From NCBI RefSeq assembly GCF_000186365.1, contig NC_014961.1:1178001-1242000 (forward strand): a stretch of DNA of 64,000 nt. The letters run 5' to 3'. Within the stretch, counting starts at the first letter, position 1, and every line of letters begins with the position of its first letter. The translations under genes and the position numbers were made by a program. This DNA comes from Desulfurococcus mucosus DSM 2162 (lineage in GTDB: Archaea; Thermoproteota; Thermoprotei_A; Sulfolobales; Desulfurococcaceae). Positions 51,282 to 61,014 of the stretch are shown here, piece after piece. The notes under the pieces were generated by a model, which saw nothing but the letters and a program-made list of their open reading frames with translations, had not been told where the DNA came from and did no database searches.

Positions 51282-52511
51282 TCAATGAGTGAGCTCGTTG
51301 AAGGTTAAAACCAGTAGCTCCGGTGGTTTAAACGTGATTTTCCCGAGTCTCGCCCCGATGAGTGCTTTAACCTGCTTCTCAGCGGCCACCTCGAGCAGCC
51401 TCTGTGTCACGATGCCGTCGAACACTACTGCGTACACTCTCCCTGGTTCCACTCCTTGGAGTTCCTGCACCAGGTCTTTCACGGGTACCTGTTTAACGAG
51501 GCTCCAGTCCCCTGAGTAGAGTTTGGCTTCAAGGGTCCCGTAGAGGCTTTTAACGTCGTCTAGGAGGCTTGCTGGGAGGGTCAGGGTCTCCGCTACCTCT
51601 TTCACAAGCTTCTCCGGCGGCTTACCTGCCTCCTCGGGTAGCTTGTGGAGCTTCCTCTGGACCTGCAGTAGGAACTGGGCGTCCTTATTGCCTTGTTTAA
51701 CCTGCTCCTCGAGGTACTGGAAGACATCTGTTTTCCTTGAGAGAGCCTCCTCGACTTCACGGCTGCTTAACTCCTCTACTTCGCGATCCGGCGGCGCCCG
51801 CGCTATGTAGTCGACTTTCACGTTTCTTAAAACCTCCTTTATTATGAGGTCCCCGCCGTGGTCTCCGTCGACGAACAGCGTGGTCTTCTTGTGTTCTGCA
51901 AGCCTCTTTATGGTTTCAGGTACGCGTCTCGCTCCTCCAAGCGCTATGGTGTTAGTGTAGCCGTAGCGTAGGAGGTTTATTACGTCGGCTCTCCCCTCTA
52001 CGAGTATGAGTTCCTCTGATTTATCCACGTCGGGGCCTGCTGGGAGCTCCTCGGGGCCGTAGGAGACTGATTCAGGCGCCTTCATTGACTCCTGTATCGA
52101 CTTTATCAGCTCCCTTACGTCGGGCGTCTTCTCCTTACCCCACTTCCTCAGTATCTCTATGGTCCTCTCCATGATCTTCTTTATCCTCTCCATCCTTAAG
52201 TCAACTATGTCTACGACGCTTATGGAGGAGTCGTAGGGTCCAACCTTGTCGACTGTTTCTATTAGGGCTGCGAGGAGGGCTGTTTCAACCCTGTCTAGGT
52301 TGCTTGGTATAAGTATTTCCCCAACTATCTTGTTGCCCTGGATCTTCGTGTTTACCTGTATCCTCCCTATCCGCCCCTTGTCCTGGAGTACTCTCAGGTC
52401 GAACTCGTTGCCGAATAATCCCTCGGTCTGCCCGAATATGGCGCCTATTATGTCGTGCTTCTCTACTACGCCGTCGACCTCTATCCTGGCTCTTATAAGG
52501 TACTTGGCCAT
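51282..52511 (-). CDS. dnaG: Archaeal DnaG (exosome-associated, TOPRIM)
   Basis: A 409-residue homologue of bacterial primase that in archaea is a core exosome subunit, possibly also primase. TOPRIM motifs: ILVEGRADVINLLRYGY and TLFVDGDHGGDLIIKE. The N-terminal half has the DnaG-archaeal domain, and the C-terminal end (GKITFKPPELLVLTF) matches the exosome-binding tail. Leads the dnaG-rpl37e-lsm group on the minus strand, after those genes in order. Confidence 0.94.
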   Translation of the reverse strand: MAKYLIRARIEVDGVVEKHDIIGAIFGQTEGLFGNEFDLRVLQDKGRIGRIQVNTKIQGNKIVGEILIPSNLDRVETALLAALIETVDKVGPYDSSISVVDIVDLRMERIKKIMERTIEILRKWGKEKTPDVRELIKSIQESMKAPESVSYGPEELPAGPDVDKSEELILVEGRADVINLLRYGYTNTIALGGARRVPETIKRLAEHKKTTLFVDGDHGGDLIIKEVLRNVKVDYIARAPPDREVEELSSREVEEALSRKTDVFQYLEEQVKQGNKDAQFLLQVQRKLHKLPEEAGKPPEKLVKEVAETLTLPASLLDDVKSLYGTLEAKLYSGDWSLVKQVPVKDLVQELQGVEPGRVYAVVFDGIVTQRLLEVAAEKQVKALIGARLGKITFKPPELLVLTFNELTH

Positions 52512-52593
52512 TTACTCACACCACTCAAAATAATACTTTAGGTGTCAGAGATTAATATTGCCGCACCAGCTTAGGCAGGGTGCTTAAGCACCC

Positions 52594-52782
52594 TTAGACA
52601 ATCCTCACCCTGTTAACCTTCTTGTTGGCCCAGCTGTAGCGTCTAATCCTCTTACTCCTGCCGAAGCCGCATGCAGCACAGTAGCCTTTAGCAACGTTGA
52701 AGCTGTGTCTACCGCACCTCCTGCACCTTATATGCGTCTTGCTCCTGCCGTGCTTACCCATGCTCGTGGTGCCTTTAACCAT
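52594..52782 (-). CDS. rpl37e: Ribosomal protein L37e
   Basis: A 62-residue zinc-finger large-subunit protein: [20 protein letters not shown], then [20 protein letters not shown] with all four cysteines, and [12 protein letters not shown]. It lies 17 bases after the lsm gene on the same strand. Confidence 0.95.
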   Translation of the reverse strand: MVKGTTSMGKHGRSKTHIRCRRCGRHSFNVAKGYCAACGFGRSKRIRRYSWANKKVNRVRIV

Positions 52783-52799
52783 CTAGGCCACCCCGCTGC

Positions 52800-53027
52800 C
52801 TACTCGCTTAAGGGGGATATTAATACGACTGTGTCCCCCCTGATGACCACTGTGCCGAGCTTCCTAACCGAGCCGTCTCCACGGATCTCCTCTGTGTCAT
52901 CTAGCACTATGTTTAAGTGCTGGTCGAAGCTCCTGAGCTTACCTCTCAGTGAGACGCTGTCCTTGGTCTTTATCAACACGAGTCTCCCAATGCTGTCCTC
53001 GAGTATCTTGTGTGCTGTCTCACTCAA
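52800..53027 (-). CDS. Sm-like archaeal protein (SmAP1-type)
   Basis: A 75-residue single Sm domain: LVLIKTKDSVSLRGKLRSFD (Sm1) and VIRGDTVVLISPL (Sm2). It binds U-rich RNA as a heptamer. The lsm-rpl37e pair is conserved in archaea. Confidence 0.9.
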   Translation of the reverse strand: MSETAHKILEDSIGRLVLIKTKDSVSLRGKLRSFDQHLNIVLDDTEEIRGDGSVRKLGTVVIRGDTVVLISPLSE

Positions 53028-53147
53028 CTGCCACCACCCGTTTCACCAATGCATGTGTTGAACCATGGATCCCGATACTGGGCTCCGTTTTAATGAGTTC
53101 TAAGCCCGGTGTAACCTTATAAATCTACGTTTACGGCTGGAGCCTGC

Positions 53148-55547
53148 TTAACCCTGTGTTTTCCTCGTGTAGTCGAAGAGGCTTCTCCTACCGGCTGAGC
53201 CAGCCGCCTTCTTCAACTGGGTGTCCGTGACCCCGAAGTACCCTAGTATCCTGAGGGCGGCTGGTATTATCTGGTGGTCGATGTAGTATGATGCGTCAAC
53301 CAGTCTCGGGTCCTTCACGAACATGTAGGGCTCCGCTCTCTCGGAGATCTTGCCCGGCCCCTTCACCACTATGTATCCTACTTTATCGCCCACCTCGACC
53401 ATAATCCCCATTCTCCTAAGCTTCTTCGCAGCGTTCACATGGGGGGCTTCCGCCTCGTACTCGTCGACCTGCTTGGTAAGGGTCTTCCATATGACTAGCT
53501 TCTCCAAGGGTATCCTACCCTGGTTTAACTCGGATACAATGCTCCTCACGTAGTCTATTGCCTTCTCAATGTTCTTCTCGCTCAAGAGGATCTCCGTCAC
53601 CTTCTCCTGGACCTCCTTGGCTATCTCAGCCCAGTCTCCTCTAACGGCTTCGAACCCCACTATGTCTACGCGTCCATCCTCGAGTAGCCCCGCGTAGCGT
53701 TTCTTGGCCTCGGTGAAGAAGACCCTCCTGTAAACCTTGTCCACCTTGATCTCGAAGCCCATTTCCTTCTCAACGAAGTCGGCGAGCTCCTTGACTTTCT
53801 CAGGTATGTTTTCAACGAAGAGGGAGTCTGTGTCACCGTATATTACTTTAAGCCCCATGGACTTAGCGTGCTCTATCACGGTTGAAATCGTTCTACGGCC
53901 CCATGCCGTGACGGCTTCAGCGCACTCCCTGCAGTACCATCTGGCTCCAACCCACCCCATGTACCCGTAGGCGGCGTTAGCGAGGATCTTGACGGCTCTC
54001 TGCCTTTCATCAAGCAGCCTGTACTCCGGTGAGTCAACCGGGTGCTTCTTCATCTCGGCCCTGAGCTGCCTCCTTAATGCGAGGAGGGCTTGCAGCACGC
54101 CTTTGAAGAAGCCCTGGGGCTCCCTGAGGAAGCAGTGGCCTACCTCCGGTGCCACATTATGCTCCTCGCTACTGCACTCCCCGCCCCTCAATATGGTGTC
54201 GGGGCCTATGTTGTACTTTATCATGATGTTCGGGTACATGCTTGTGAAGTCTAATACAGCTATGTTCTCATGTATCCCTGGGAGAGGCTGGAGTACGACT
54301 GCCCCCTTGTAGGGTTCAGCCTCCTTTTCAACCCTGTTGGGGATTAACTCCCCTCTACGCGTAGCCTCCTTCATCAGGAACCACTCCAACCTGTGCCCCA
54401 CGCTGGCTGCCCCAACCTGGTCTAAGGGTAGCCCGGTTATGTTCGCCAACTGCATTGCGAAGGGGAGGAACTTGCCGGCTAACCCCATGGTTGACTCAAC
54501 GTCGTCGAGGTTGTATCTCAGGAGAACCCTGCGTTTCTCAGGGTCCCTCCAGTACTTGGGGAAGTCCACGTAGTCGACGAGGACTCTCTCACTTCTCTTC
54601 ATCACGCCGAGGTAGTCGGCCACGACGTCGAGGCTCTTCAACTTGACCTCCGGTATCTCCTCAGCGTAGTTGAGGAGGTCGACGTTGAGTCTTCCAGGTA
54701 TGGATACGTGGCCATACGTGCTGGTGGAGGGCTCGCCCCCGCTTCTACGCCCCACGTCGAGCTTTAACCCGAGGATCTTCGAGCGTTCAAGCAGGTAGGG
54801 CCAGTCGAAGTGGTTGCTGTTGTACCCGACGACTATGTCCGGGTCGTAGTCGAGGATGAACTCGGTGAAGCCGGCTATAACCTTCTTGTCGTCGAGGTCC
54901 TCTGCGGTGAACTGCCTGGTTTCACCGCTACTGGTCTTCACACCTATTATTATCACCGGGTCCCTCTCCGGGTGGGGTGAACCCGACTCGGTGAGCACCT
55001 CTATGTCGAATGCCAGCACCCGTAGGTCGCTTGGAGGCCTCGTGTCCCCGGTTGGCTTGATAAAGCCTGTTACATCGAAGGCCCTTGCAACCCTGTATCT
55101 CGACGGCACGGGGGTTTCAGCCACCTCGGCGACATGCCACCCGCAGGGCTCGAGCCCGTTGTCCAACGCATACCTCATGCTGAACCTTATATCCGCCTCC
55201 AGCACCTCGGCTACCTCGCTGAGCCCCCTGGCTTTCTCCCTGTACTTGCGGACTGACTCGGGTATCACTGTTGTAACCCTTAGTGCTTTAACAGGCTTAC
55301 CGAAGAACCTTTTATCAACGGGCCTGACATCCACTATCGGTGACTCGGGGTCGCTGAGAGCCCTTATCTTCCTGGCAAGGGCTTCAACGCTGGCTTTATC
55401 GCTTGCAACCACGTAGAAGTAGGGGCGGAACCGCCTATCCCTTAAAACCACTCGTTCACCGCTACGGGTGATACCCCATAGGATTACATGTGGCTCCCCG
55501 CCTGAGACCTCGTATGTGACGTCTAAGAGGTAGAACTCTACCTCCAT
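53148..55547 (-). CDS. polB: Family B DNA polymerase
   Basis: Replicative or repair polymerase, 799 residues. 3'-5' exonuclease motifs LAFDIEVLTE, YNSNHFDWPYL and YNLDDVESTM; polymerase motifs DFTSMYPNIMIKYN, KILANAAYGYMGW and YGDTDSLFVE, all with catalytic aspartates. Length and absence of inteins fit an archaeal PolB of the shorter B3-like kind; exact paralogue class needs a tree. ATG 55547 starts with MEVEFYLLDVTYE. It diverges from pelA. Confidence 0.93.
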   Translation of the reverse strand: MEVEFYLLDVTYEVSGGEPHVILWGITRSGERVVLRDRRFRPYFYVVASDKASVEALARKIRALSDPESPIVDVRPVDKRFFGKPVKALRVTTVIPESVRKYREKARGLSEVAEVLEADIRFSMRYALDNGLEPCGWHVAEVAETPVPSRYRVARAFDVTGFIKPTGDTRPPSDLRVLAFDIEVLTESGSPHPERDPVIIIGVKTSSGETRQFTAEDLDDKKVIAGFTEFILDYDPDIVVGYNSNHFDWPYLLERSKILGLKLDVGRRSGGEPSTSTYGHVSIPGRLNVDLLNYAEEIPEVKLKSLDVVADYLGVMKRSERVLVDYVDFPKYWRDPEKRRVLLRYNLDDVESTMGLAGKFLPFAMQLANITGLPLDQVGAASVGHRLEWFLMKEATRRGELIPNRVEKEAEPYKGAVVLQPLPGIHENIAVLDFTSMYPNIMIKYNIGPDTILRGGECSSEEHNVAPEVGHCFLREPQGFFKGVLQALLALRRQLRAEMKKHPVDSPEYRLLDERQRAVKILANAAYGYMGWVGARWYCRECAEAVTAWGRRTISTVIEHAKSMGLKVIYGDTDSLFVENIPEKVKELADFVEKEMGFEIKVDKVYRRVFFTEAKKRYAGLLEDGRVDIVGFEAVRGDWAEIAKEVQEKVTEILLSEKNIEKAIDYVRSIVSELNQGRIPLEKLVIWKTLTKQVDEYEAEAPHVNAAKKLRRMGIMVEVGDKVGYIVVKGPGKISERAEPYMFVKDPRLVDASYYIDHQIIPAALRILGYFGVTDTQLKKAAGSAGRRSLFDYTRKTQG

Positions 55548-55665
55548 GTCTTTCACTTCTACGATAATAATTTATTGCTCTACCTCCAATAAAACCGTTT
55601 ACGGCTGAAGACGCCTCGCCCTAGGCGGGTACACGGGTGGCCCAGTGGTTGAAGGGTAGGTATGG

Positions 55666-56724
55666 ATGAAGGTGCTTGAAGAAGACCTTAGAAACGGGTA
55701 TGTCAGGATCCTCGTGGAGGACCGGGACGACCTATGGGTTTTATTCATGGTGCTCAGGAAGGGGGATGTAGTATACGCTAGGACGACGAGGGAGGTTAAA
55801 CCAGGTGAGGGAGGCAGTAGTAGAAGGATACCTATGACCCTCGGCGTACGCGTGGAGGCAGTCGAGTTCCAGGAGTTCACGGAGAGACTGAGGATCAGGG
55901 GCGTGGTGGTTGAGGGGCCCGAGGAGTACGGTGTGAAAGGACACTACCACACTATCAACGTGTCGCCGGGCGACCAGCTCACCATAGTGAGGGACTCGTG
56001 GAGCAGGCACAGCCTAGACCTCTTGAAGAAGAGCGTTAAGAGGAAGAGGGTGCTCCTAGTGGTCTTAGACTACGAGGATGCATGCATAGCGGTTTTAACG
56101 GAGCAGGGGGTTAAATACGTTAATGAAGTACACTCGGAGCTCCCCGGGAAAATGTACAGGGTGAACCATGAGAAAGCAGTGGAGGACTACCTTAGCGAAG
56201 TGGTCTCAGCATCGATCAACACGGTGCAGCAGGAGGGAGTGGACGCGGTGATCGCCGCGGGACCCGGGGACTTGAAGAACAGGGTTGCAGAGGCGTTGAA
56301 GACAGCCTTGAGGAGACACGTGTATGTGGATTCAACCTCCACCGGGGGTTGTCAAGGAGTAGCCGAGCTACTCAGGAGGGATGTGGTTAAGCAGGCCGTG
56401 GGCGAGCTCAGCCTGGTGAAAGCCGGGGAGATACTGGAGGAGTTTAAGAGGCTCATAGTGAAGGACCCGGAGCTCGTCGCCTACGGTGTCGACGACGTCT
56501 ACGAGGCAGCATCCTATGGCTCGGTGTCGAAGCTAGTGGTGGTCCACGAGATGCTGCATGAGGCGGATGACGAGAGGAGGAGCCGTGTATACGAGGTGCT
56601 TGAAAAGGCTCATGAAACCGGTGGGGAAGTAGTGATAGTCCCAGGCAGGAGCGATGTAGGCGCGGAGATCCAGGGTTTCGGGGGAGTGATCGCGGTGCTC
56701 AGGTACAGGTTATTCAGAGGATGA
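55666..56724 (+). CDS. pelA: Pelota (Dom34) ribosome-rescue factor
   Basis: Binds stalled ribosomes and, with aEF1A and ABCE1, promotes their splitting. The 352-residue protein has the N-terminal Sm-like domain (MKVLEEDLRNGYVRILVE, the RxE-containing PGE loop), eRF1-2-like middle domain (VLLVVLDYEDACIAVL) and the eRF1-3-like C-terminus. Convergent with the nucleotidyltransferase, overlapping by 15 bases. rli1 is in the same window. Confidence 0.93.
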   Translation: MKVLEEDLRNGYVRILVEDRDDLWVLFMVLRKGDVVYARTTREVKPGEGGSSRRIPMTLGVRVEAVEFQEFTERLRIRGVVVEGPEEYGVKGHYHTINVSPGDQLTIVRDSWSRHSLDLLKKSVKRKRVLLVVLDYEDACIAVLTEQGVKYVNEVHSELPGKMYRVNHEKAVEDYLSEVVSASINTVQQEGVDAVIAAGPGDLKNRVAEALKTALRRHVYVDSTSTGGCQGVAELLRRDVVKQAVGELSLVKAGEILEEFKRLIVKDPELVAYGVDDVYEAASYGSVSKLVVVHEMLHEADDERRSRVYEVLEKAHETGGEVVIVPGRSDVGAEIQGFGGVIAVLRYRLFRG

Positions 56725-57444
56725 CAGCATCCTCCTGAGGTAGATGTTTCCACGTGAAAGCTCCCTTAAAGCATCCTCGAAGGATTCATCAGGGGTCAAC
56801 TGGTACTTGATGAAGACGCCTGTCCTGCCAATACTGCTCCTCCTCGTTAAAACCCTCTCCCTCTCGAGAACAGTGTCCAGGCTCACGCCCAGCCTCCTGG
56901 CAACGTACTCCTCGAAGCCCTTCACGGGGATCTCCTGGTGCCCGCTTGGAGTAGGGTCTATGAGTATTAAAGCCTTGTTGACGCCTGGGACCCTTCTACC
57001 CTCCACGAGCCCCCTGTAGTCTAATAGGCCGCTGAACCTGTAGAACTCGTACTCCCTCGGCTTGAGCTTCAAGAGGGGGAAGCTAATGGTCTCCCTCTCC
57101 TCGCTGTCCATCACTATGTATGCCTTAGGCGTGTTGACAGGCGTCGCCATAACTATCATGCGTGCATAGGGTTTAACCCCGTGTTTCTCCAGCAGGGTTT
57201 CAACAATGTAGCTGGGGATGTTGTCAGGGATGAACACGTCTATATCGCTCCCCCTCCATACATCGCCCCTCGCCACGCTTCCATGTATATACGCGTTGAC
57301 ACCGCCCTCCACGAGTAGCCCTAGGAGCTCGGCGGCCCTTCTCCTAATAGTCTTCAATAGCTCCCAGTGCTCGGCACTGTAGACAACCTCCCTGAACTCG
57401 GGTGTTGACTGCGGCTGAATCCTCTTCAACCAGTGGTTCACCAT
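56710..57444 (-). CDS. Pol-beta superfamily nucleotidyltransferase
   Basis: A 244-residue protein with the NTase signature HGSVARGDVWRGSDIDVFI near residue 54, containing the GS and the two metal aspartates. The rest matches archaeal nucleotidyltransferases of unknown substrate (VSFPLLKLKPREYEFYRF-like, GHQEIPVKGFEEYVARRLG). It is not CCA-adding enzyme, which is longer. Convergent overlap with pelA. Confidence 0.75.
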   Translation of the reverse strand: MVNHWLKRIQPQSTPEFREVVYSAEHWELLKTIRRRAAELLGLLVEGGVNAYIHGSVARGDVWRGSDIDVFIPDNIPSYIVETLLEKHGVKPYARMIVMATPVNTPKAYIVMDSEERETISFPLLKLKPREYEFYRFSGLLDYRGLVEGRRVPGVNKALILIDPTPSGHQEIPVKGFEEYVARRLGVSLDTVLERERVLTRRSSIGRTGVFIKYQLTPDESFEDALRELSRGNIYLRRMLSSSE

Positions 57445-57564
57445 GTCTACCCATGCTTCGGGATGGAACTATGTTGACGGCTTGTTTAAGTGTTTCACGA
57501 GTAGTACATAGGCTTTAGGGTGTTATGAGGCTTCACGCCCCGTGTTCCTCAAGGAGCAGGATCC

Positions 57565-58680
57565 ATGTTAAAAACGGGGCTCTCTAATCGTGTCAACATG
57601 GATGCCTGGTGTCGCGCTATGGATGCAATATATGTTTTCGCGGTACTGCTCGCAGTGTTCTGGATACTTGTGAACCTGTTCTACAGGCGCCTCCGCCTCG
57701 CTGAGAGCGGCGTGGTCGAGTTACACAGCTATGTGATCCTGGTTTTCAAGAAGGGTGTTGGATGGGCTCCAAGGCCGTCTAGGAGGATAAGGGTTTACAA
57801 TGCTGCTTCAACACTCTTATACTTCCTCTCCCTAGCGTTATTCACGTACTCGGCCCTGGCCTCGGTGCTCGGCAGGCTTAGGACGGGTAGCTCCGGGGTA
57901 GTGGTACTGGTCCCCGGGGTCAACATAGTTGGCGTCGACTTATTGTTCTTCCTGGCTAGTGTGAGTATTGCTGCATCCCTACACGAGTATCTCCACGCAG
58001 TGTTCGCGTTGAGGAACGGTGTACCCGTTAAATCCTACGGCGTGATGCTACTCTTGATCCTCCCGCTCGCATACGTTGAGGTCGATGAGGAGGCCTTCAG
58101 GAAGGCTGGGAGAGGAGGCAGGATCGGCGTGCTCTCAGCGGGTGTAGCCGTGAACCTTGCCCTGGCCTTCGCATCAATGCTCCTGCTCTCAGCCATGTCC
58201 TCCCCTATAGGTGTACTCGTCACCGGGGTTGAGGAGGGGAGCCCTGCGTACGAGCACGGGGTCCAAGTATACGATGTAATAGTAAGCGTCAACGGGACCC
58301 CGGTGAGGGGCATCGGGGATATACCGGTGGTGAGGAAGCTGGCTAAGCCCACTGTGCTCGAGGTAGCAGTGTGGAGAAGCGGGTCAGGGATCGTTAACCT
58401 CACTATCCCAATAGGGGTTGGAGACGAGAGGATAGGCGTATACTTGTCGCCCGCGCCCAGCACGTGGCTTATAAGCAGCCTAGGGGCGTCGGCAGCCCTC
58501 GCAGCATACAGGTTCACCATGTGGATGTGGATTGTGAACTTCAGCCTGGCGCTGCTTAACGCTGCCCCATTGTTCGTGACGGATGGTGGTAGAGTGATAG
58601 GTGAGCTCGCCGGGGAGAAATGGGGGCGTGTGATAAACGCGGCTTCACTACTATTATTCATCGCCATGATACTGCCGTGA
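57565..58680 (+). CDS. Site-2-type intramembrane metalloprotease (M50) with PDZ
   Basis: A 371-residue polytopic membrane protease. It has an N-terminal helix, a second at about 75-95, the zinc site SLHEYLHAVFALRNG (HExxH, about 138), a PDZ-like domain (VTGVEEGSPAYEHGVQVYDV, about 215-290) and the LDG-equivalent AAPLFVTDGGRVIGEL near the C-terminus. Such enzymes cut anti-sigma-like or signalling proteins within the membrane. ATG 57565 lies ten bases after AAGGAG; ATG 57598 is an alternative. Confidence 0.85.
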   Translation: MLKTGLSNRVNMDAWCRAMDAIYVFAVLLAVFWILVNLFYRRLRLAESGVVELHSYVILVFKKGVGWAPRPSRRIRVYNAASTLLYFLSLALFTYSALASVLGRLRTGSSGVVVLVPGVNIVGVDLLFFLASVSIAASLHEYLHAVFALRNGVPVKSYGVMLLLILPLAYVEVDEEAFRKAGRGGRIGVLSAGVAVNLALAFASMLLLSAMSSPIGVLVTGVEEGSPAYEHGVQVYDVIVSVNGTPVRGIGDIPVVRKLAKPTVLEVAVWRSGSGIVNLTIPIGVGDERIGVYLSPAPSTWLISSLGASAALAAYRFTMWMWIVNFSLALLNAAPLFVTDGGRVIGELAGEKWGRVINAASLLLFIAMILP

Positions 58681-58731
58681 AACACCTCCACGGGTTAGAA
58701 ATAATAAGCCCAGCGTGGATCACTCTTACAC

Positions 58732-59022
58732 GCCGCGGGCGCGGGGAGGGCCCGGCTCCAGCCGGGCCAGATAACCGTGGATGCACCAGTGTGAACCGGT
58801 CACCCCCCACGCCAGGTGATGACCCCCGTCCCATGGGGCTGGCGGAGACGGGGCCCCCTCTGGAGGGAGGGGGTTAACCGTCTTAGCCGGGGGAACCCGG
58901 CTAGGCCCGGAAGGGAGCAACCTAACCCTGGACGCCAGCGTTCATGGGTCAGCGGGGTTGAACCGGTGTGGATAAGGCTCTGGCCGGTTTCCCTGGTGCA
59001 TCCACGGGGCTGTGCCCGCGGC
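58732..59022 (+). ncRNA. ffs: Signal recognition particle RNA (7S RNA)
   Basis: RNA scaffold of archaeal SRP. The ends pair as helix 1 (GCCGCGGGC at 58732-58740 with GCCCGCGGC at 59014-59022), the SRP54-binding helix 8 carries CCCGGAAGGGAGCAACC at 58904-58920, and the paired GGTGATGACC/helix 3-4 region follows the 5' end. About 291 nucleotides, high GC. A promoter-like AATAATAA lies at 58700-58707. Boundaries are within a few bases. Confidence 0.9.
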
Positions 59023-59045
59023 TTCAACGCTTCCCGCTGGAGGGC

Positions 59046-60107
59046 TCACCCTGTAAGCGTCTTGAGGCCTGAGCCCGTTAACACTACGAGGGTTTTCCTA
59101 CCCGTGAACTGGTTCTTGCTCCTGGAGAGGGCGGCGTAGGCGGCTGCTGACGTTGGCTCCACGAGGAATCCTAGTTCCCACAGTTCTCTCCAAGCTTTCT
59201 CCACCTCGGTGTTGCCGACGAGTAGTATGTCTCCCTGGTATCTTCTCAATGCTTCAACTATTTCCTCCAGCCTCGGGGGGTTCGGCACCATTATGCCGTC
59301 TGCGAGCGTTGACTCCTCGCCGGGTTGTTCAACGCCTTTGAAAGCCTTGTGCACTGGTTGCGTTGAGTATCCCTGTACAGCGATGAACCTCGGCATCTTG
59401 GTTATCCATCCCGCTTCAAGGGCTTTCTCGAAGCCTTTCACTAGTCCGAGGAAGAGCCCGCCTGAGCCGACTGGGGCTATAACGTAGTCCGGTGTATCCT
59501 CCTCGAGGACCTCCCATGCTATTGTTGAGGCTCCAAGTATGTAGAGGTAGCTCCACGTGTGCGCCACGTAGAAGGCTCCTCCACCAGTCTCCCTTAGAAC
59601 CATTTCAGCAGCCTCCCCCCGTGAAGGTGCTTCAACAACCTGGGCGCCCAGCATTCTGACAGCCTTCTTCTTCCCCTCGGGCGCTGTTCTAGGCATGTAT
59701 ATCCTTGCGTTTAAACCGTAGAGCCTCGAGTACAGGGCGACGGAGATACCTGTGTTACCGCTTGTATCCTCGACCACGCTGCGGAAGCCGGTTTTATAGG
59801 CGTAGTAGACGGCTAGGGAGGACCCGCGGTCCTTGAAGCTCCCGCCCGGGTTAAGGTATTCAAGCTTGAAGAGCACTGTGACCCCGTCCATTTTCTCGGA
59901 GACCAGTGGGGTGTTGCCCTCCCCCCTGGTCTTCTCAGGCTTCAAGGGTACTGCGTCCCCATACCTCTCCCATATGTTCCTGGAGCCCTGTCTCCCTAGT
60001 TTACCAGTGTATGAGAGCACTAGGGGTTTACCGCACCGGGGGCACTTCCAGTAGTATTCTTTCAAGGCGTCTGCTTCGAAGCCGCAGTAGGGGCATTTCC
60101 AATGCAT
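59046..60107 (-). CDS. thrC: Threonine synthase
   Basis: Pyridoxal-phosphate enzyme converting O-phosphohomoserine to threonine. The 353-residue protein has an N-terminal zinc ribbon (CPYCGFEAD, CPRCGKPL), the PLP lysine in NPGGSFKDRG, SGNTGISVALYS and GSGGLFLGLVKGFE. ATG 60107 gives MHWKCPYC; upstream in-phase starts add a few residues. It converges with SRP RNA. Confidence 0.92.
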   Translation of the reverse strand: MHWKCPYCGFEADALKEYYWKCPRCGKPLVLSYTGKLGRQGSRNIWERYGDAVPLKPEKTRGEGNTPLVSEKMDGVTVLFKLEYLNPGGSFKDRGSSLAVYYAYKTGFRSVVEDTSGNTGISVALYSRLYGLNARIYMPRTAPEGKKKAVRMLGAQVVEAPSRGEAAEMVLRETGGGAFYVAHTWSYLYILGASTIAWEVLEEDTPDYVIAPVGSGGLFLGLVKGFEKALEAGWITKMPRFIAVQGYSTQPVHKAFKGVEQPGEESTLADGIMVPNPPRLEEIVEALRRYQGDILLVGNTEVEKAWRELWELGFLVEPTSAAAYAALSRSKNQFTGRKTLVVLTGSGLKTLTG

Positions 60108-60247
60108 GAAGCACATCCCCATCGGCTTCAACTATGTGGTTTCAGCATTATAATGCTTGCACTCCAGGGGTGTGGCAGGGGGTGCTTCAAGTTTATTAAT
60201 GGCTTAACGGGATACGGTTTCAACCAGGCTGCATGTGGTGGTTTAGG

Positions 60248-60535
60248 ATGCCTAAGAAGAGGGAGAGCAGGGGTAGGAGGAAGGGTGATAAGGGTAAGGT
60301 TGAATACGTGCAGTGCGATAACTGTGGTAGAAGGGTTCCAGCCGATAAAGCGATATGTGTGACGAGGATGTATAGCCCGGTGCCGCCGCAGCTCGCCGAG
60401 GAGCTTGAGAAGAAGGGTGCTATAATACAGAGGTATCCTGTTACAAAATGCTACTGTGTGTCCTGCGCGGTGCACCTAGGCATAGTTAAGGTGCGCCCCG
60501 AGGAGGAGAGGAAGGAGAAGCCGGCGCCAGTCTAG
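60248..60535 (+). CDS. rps26e: Ribosomal protein S26e
   Basis: A 95-residue small-subunit protein: MPKKRESRGRRKGDKGKVEY, VQCDNCGRRVPADKAICV, YPVTKCYCVSCAVHLG, with the zinc ligands CxxC/CxxC. The upstream in-phase start at 60233 is not favoured; a TATA-like GTTTATTAATG lies at 60191-60201. Confidence 0.94.
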   Translation: MPKKRESRGRRKGDKGKVEYVQCDNCGRRVPADKAICVTRMYSPVPPQLAEELEKKGAIIQRYPVTKCYCVSCAVHLGIVKVRPEEERKEKPAPV

Positions 60536-60634
60536 GGTTGCATAGTGTTTTAACACCGGGGGCCCCCTGGGGCCTCAAGATATTTAAACAAGTGGAGTCA
60601 TGAGGAGAACCCTGTAGCCTGCAGGGTGATATGC

Positions 60635-60967
60635 ATGGTTAAAGTCAGGAAGGTTGTCCTGGTTACAGCTGAACACCACCCCTACCATAAGCTGTGGTTG
60701 AAGCTGGCTGAATCCCTCAGTAAGGCGGTTGGCTCAGAGCTCGAGGTGAGGAAGGAGGACTACGTCTACCTCGTGGAGCACGGCGACAAGGATGACCTAG
60801 GCATGTCCTGGCTCCCCCAGATACTCGTGGAGCTCGACGACGGCAGGGTCCAATGGCTTCTCTCACAGCTACCCTTAAACGAGAGGCTGCAGCCGGATGA
60901 GGAGGAAGCCTTGAAAACCATGCTGGGTAAGCTGAGGGAGCTCGGGGCTGAAACCCCGGCTGCGTGA
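60635..60967 (+). CDS. Hypothetical protein, thioredoxin/ribonuclease-like small fold
   Basis: A 110-residue protein with alternating strand and helix (VRKVVLVTAEHHPYHKLWLK, LEVRKEDYVYLVEHGDKDDL, WLPQILVELDDG). I do not recognise it. Its ATG at 60635 follows GGTGAT. It sits between S26e and the lysine methyltransferase, with a TATA box GATATTTAAAC at 60579-60589 giving it its own promoter. Confidence 0.6.
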   Translation: MVKVRKVVLVTAEHHPYHKLWLKLAESLSKAVGSELEVRKEDYVYLVEHGDKDDLGMSWLPQILVELDDGRVQWLLSQLPLNERLQPDEEEALKTMLGKLRELGAETPAA

Positions 60968-61014
60968 GGACTGCTAAGCCGGCTTAAAGCCATTACTGGT
61001 CGACGGGAGGACTC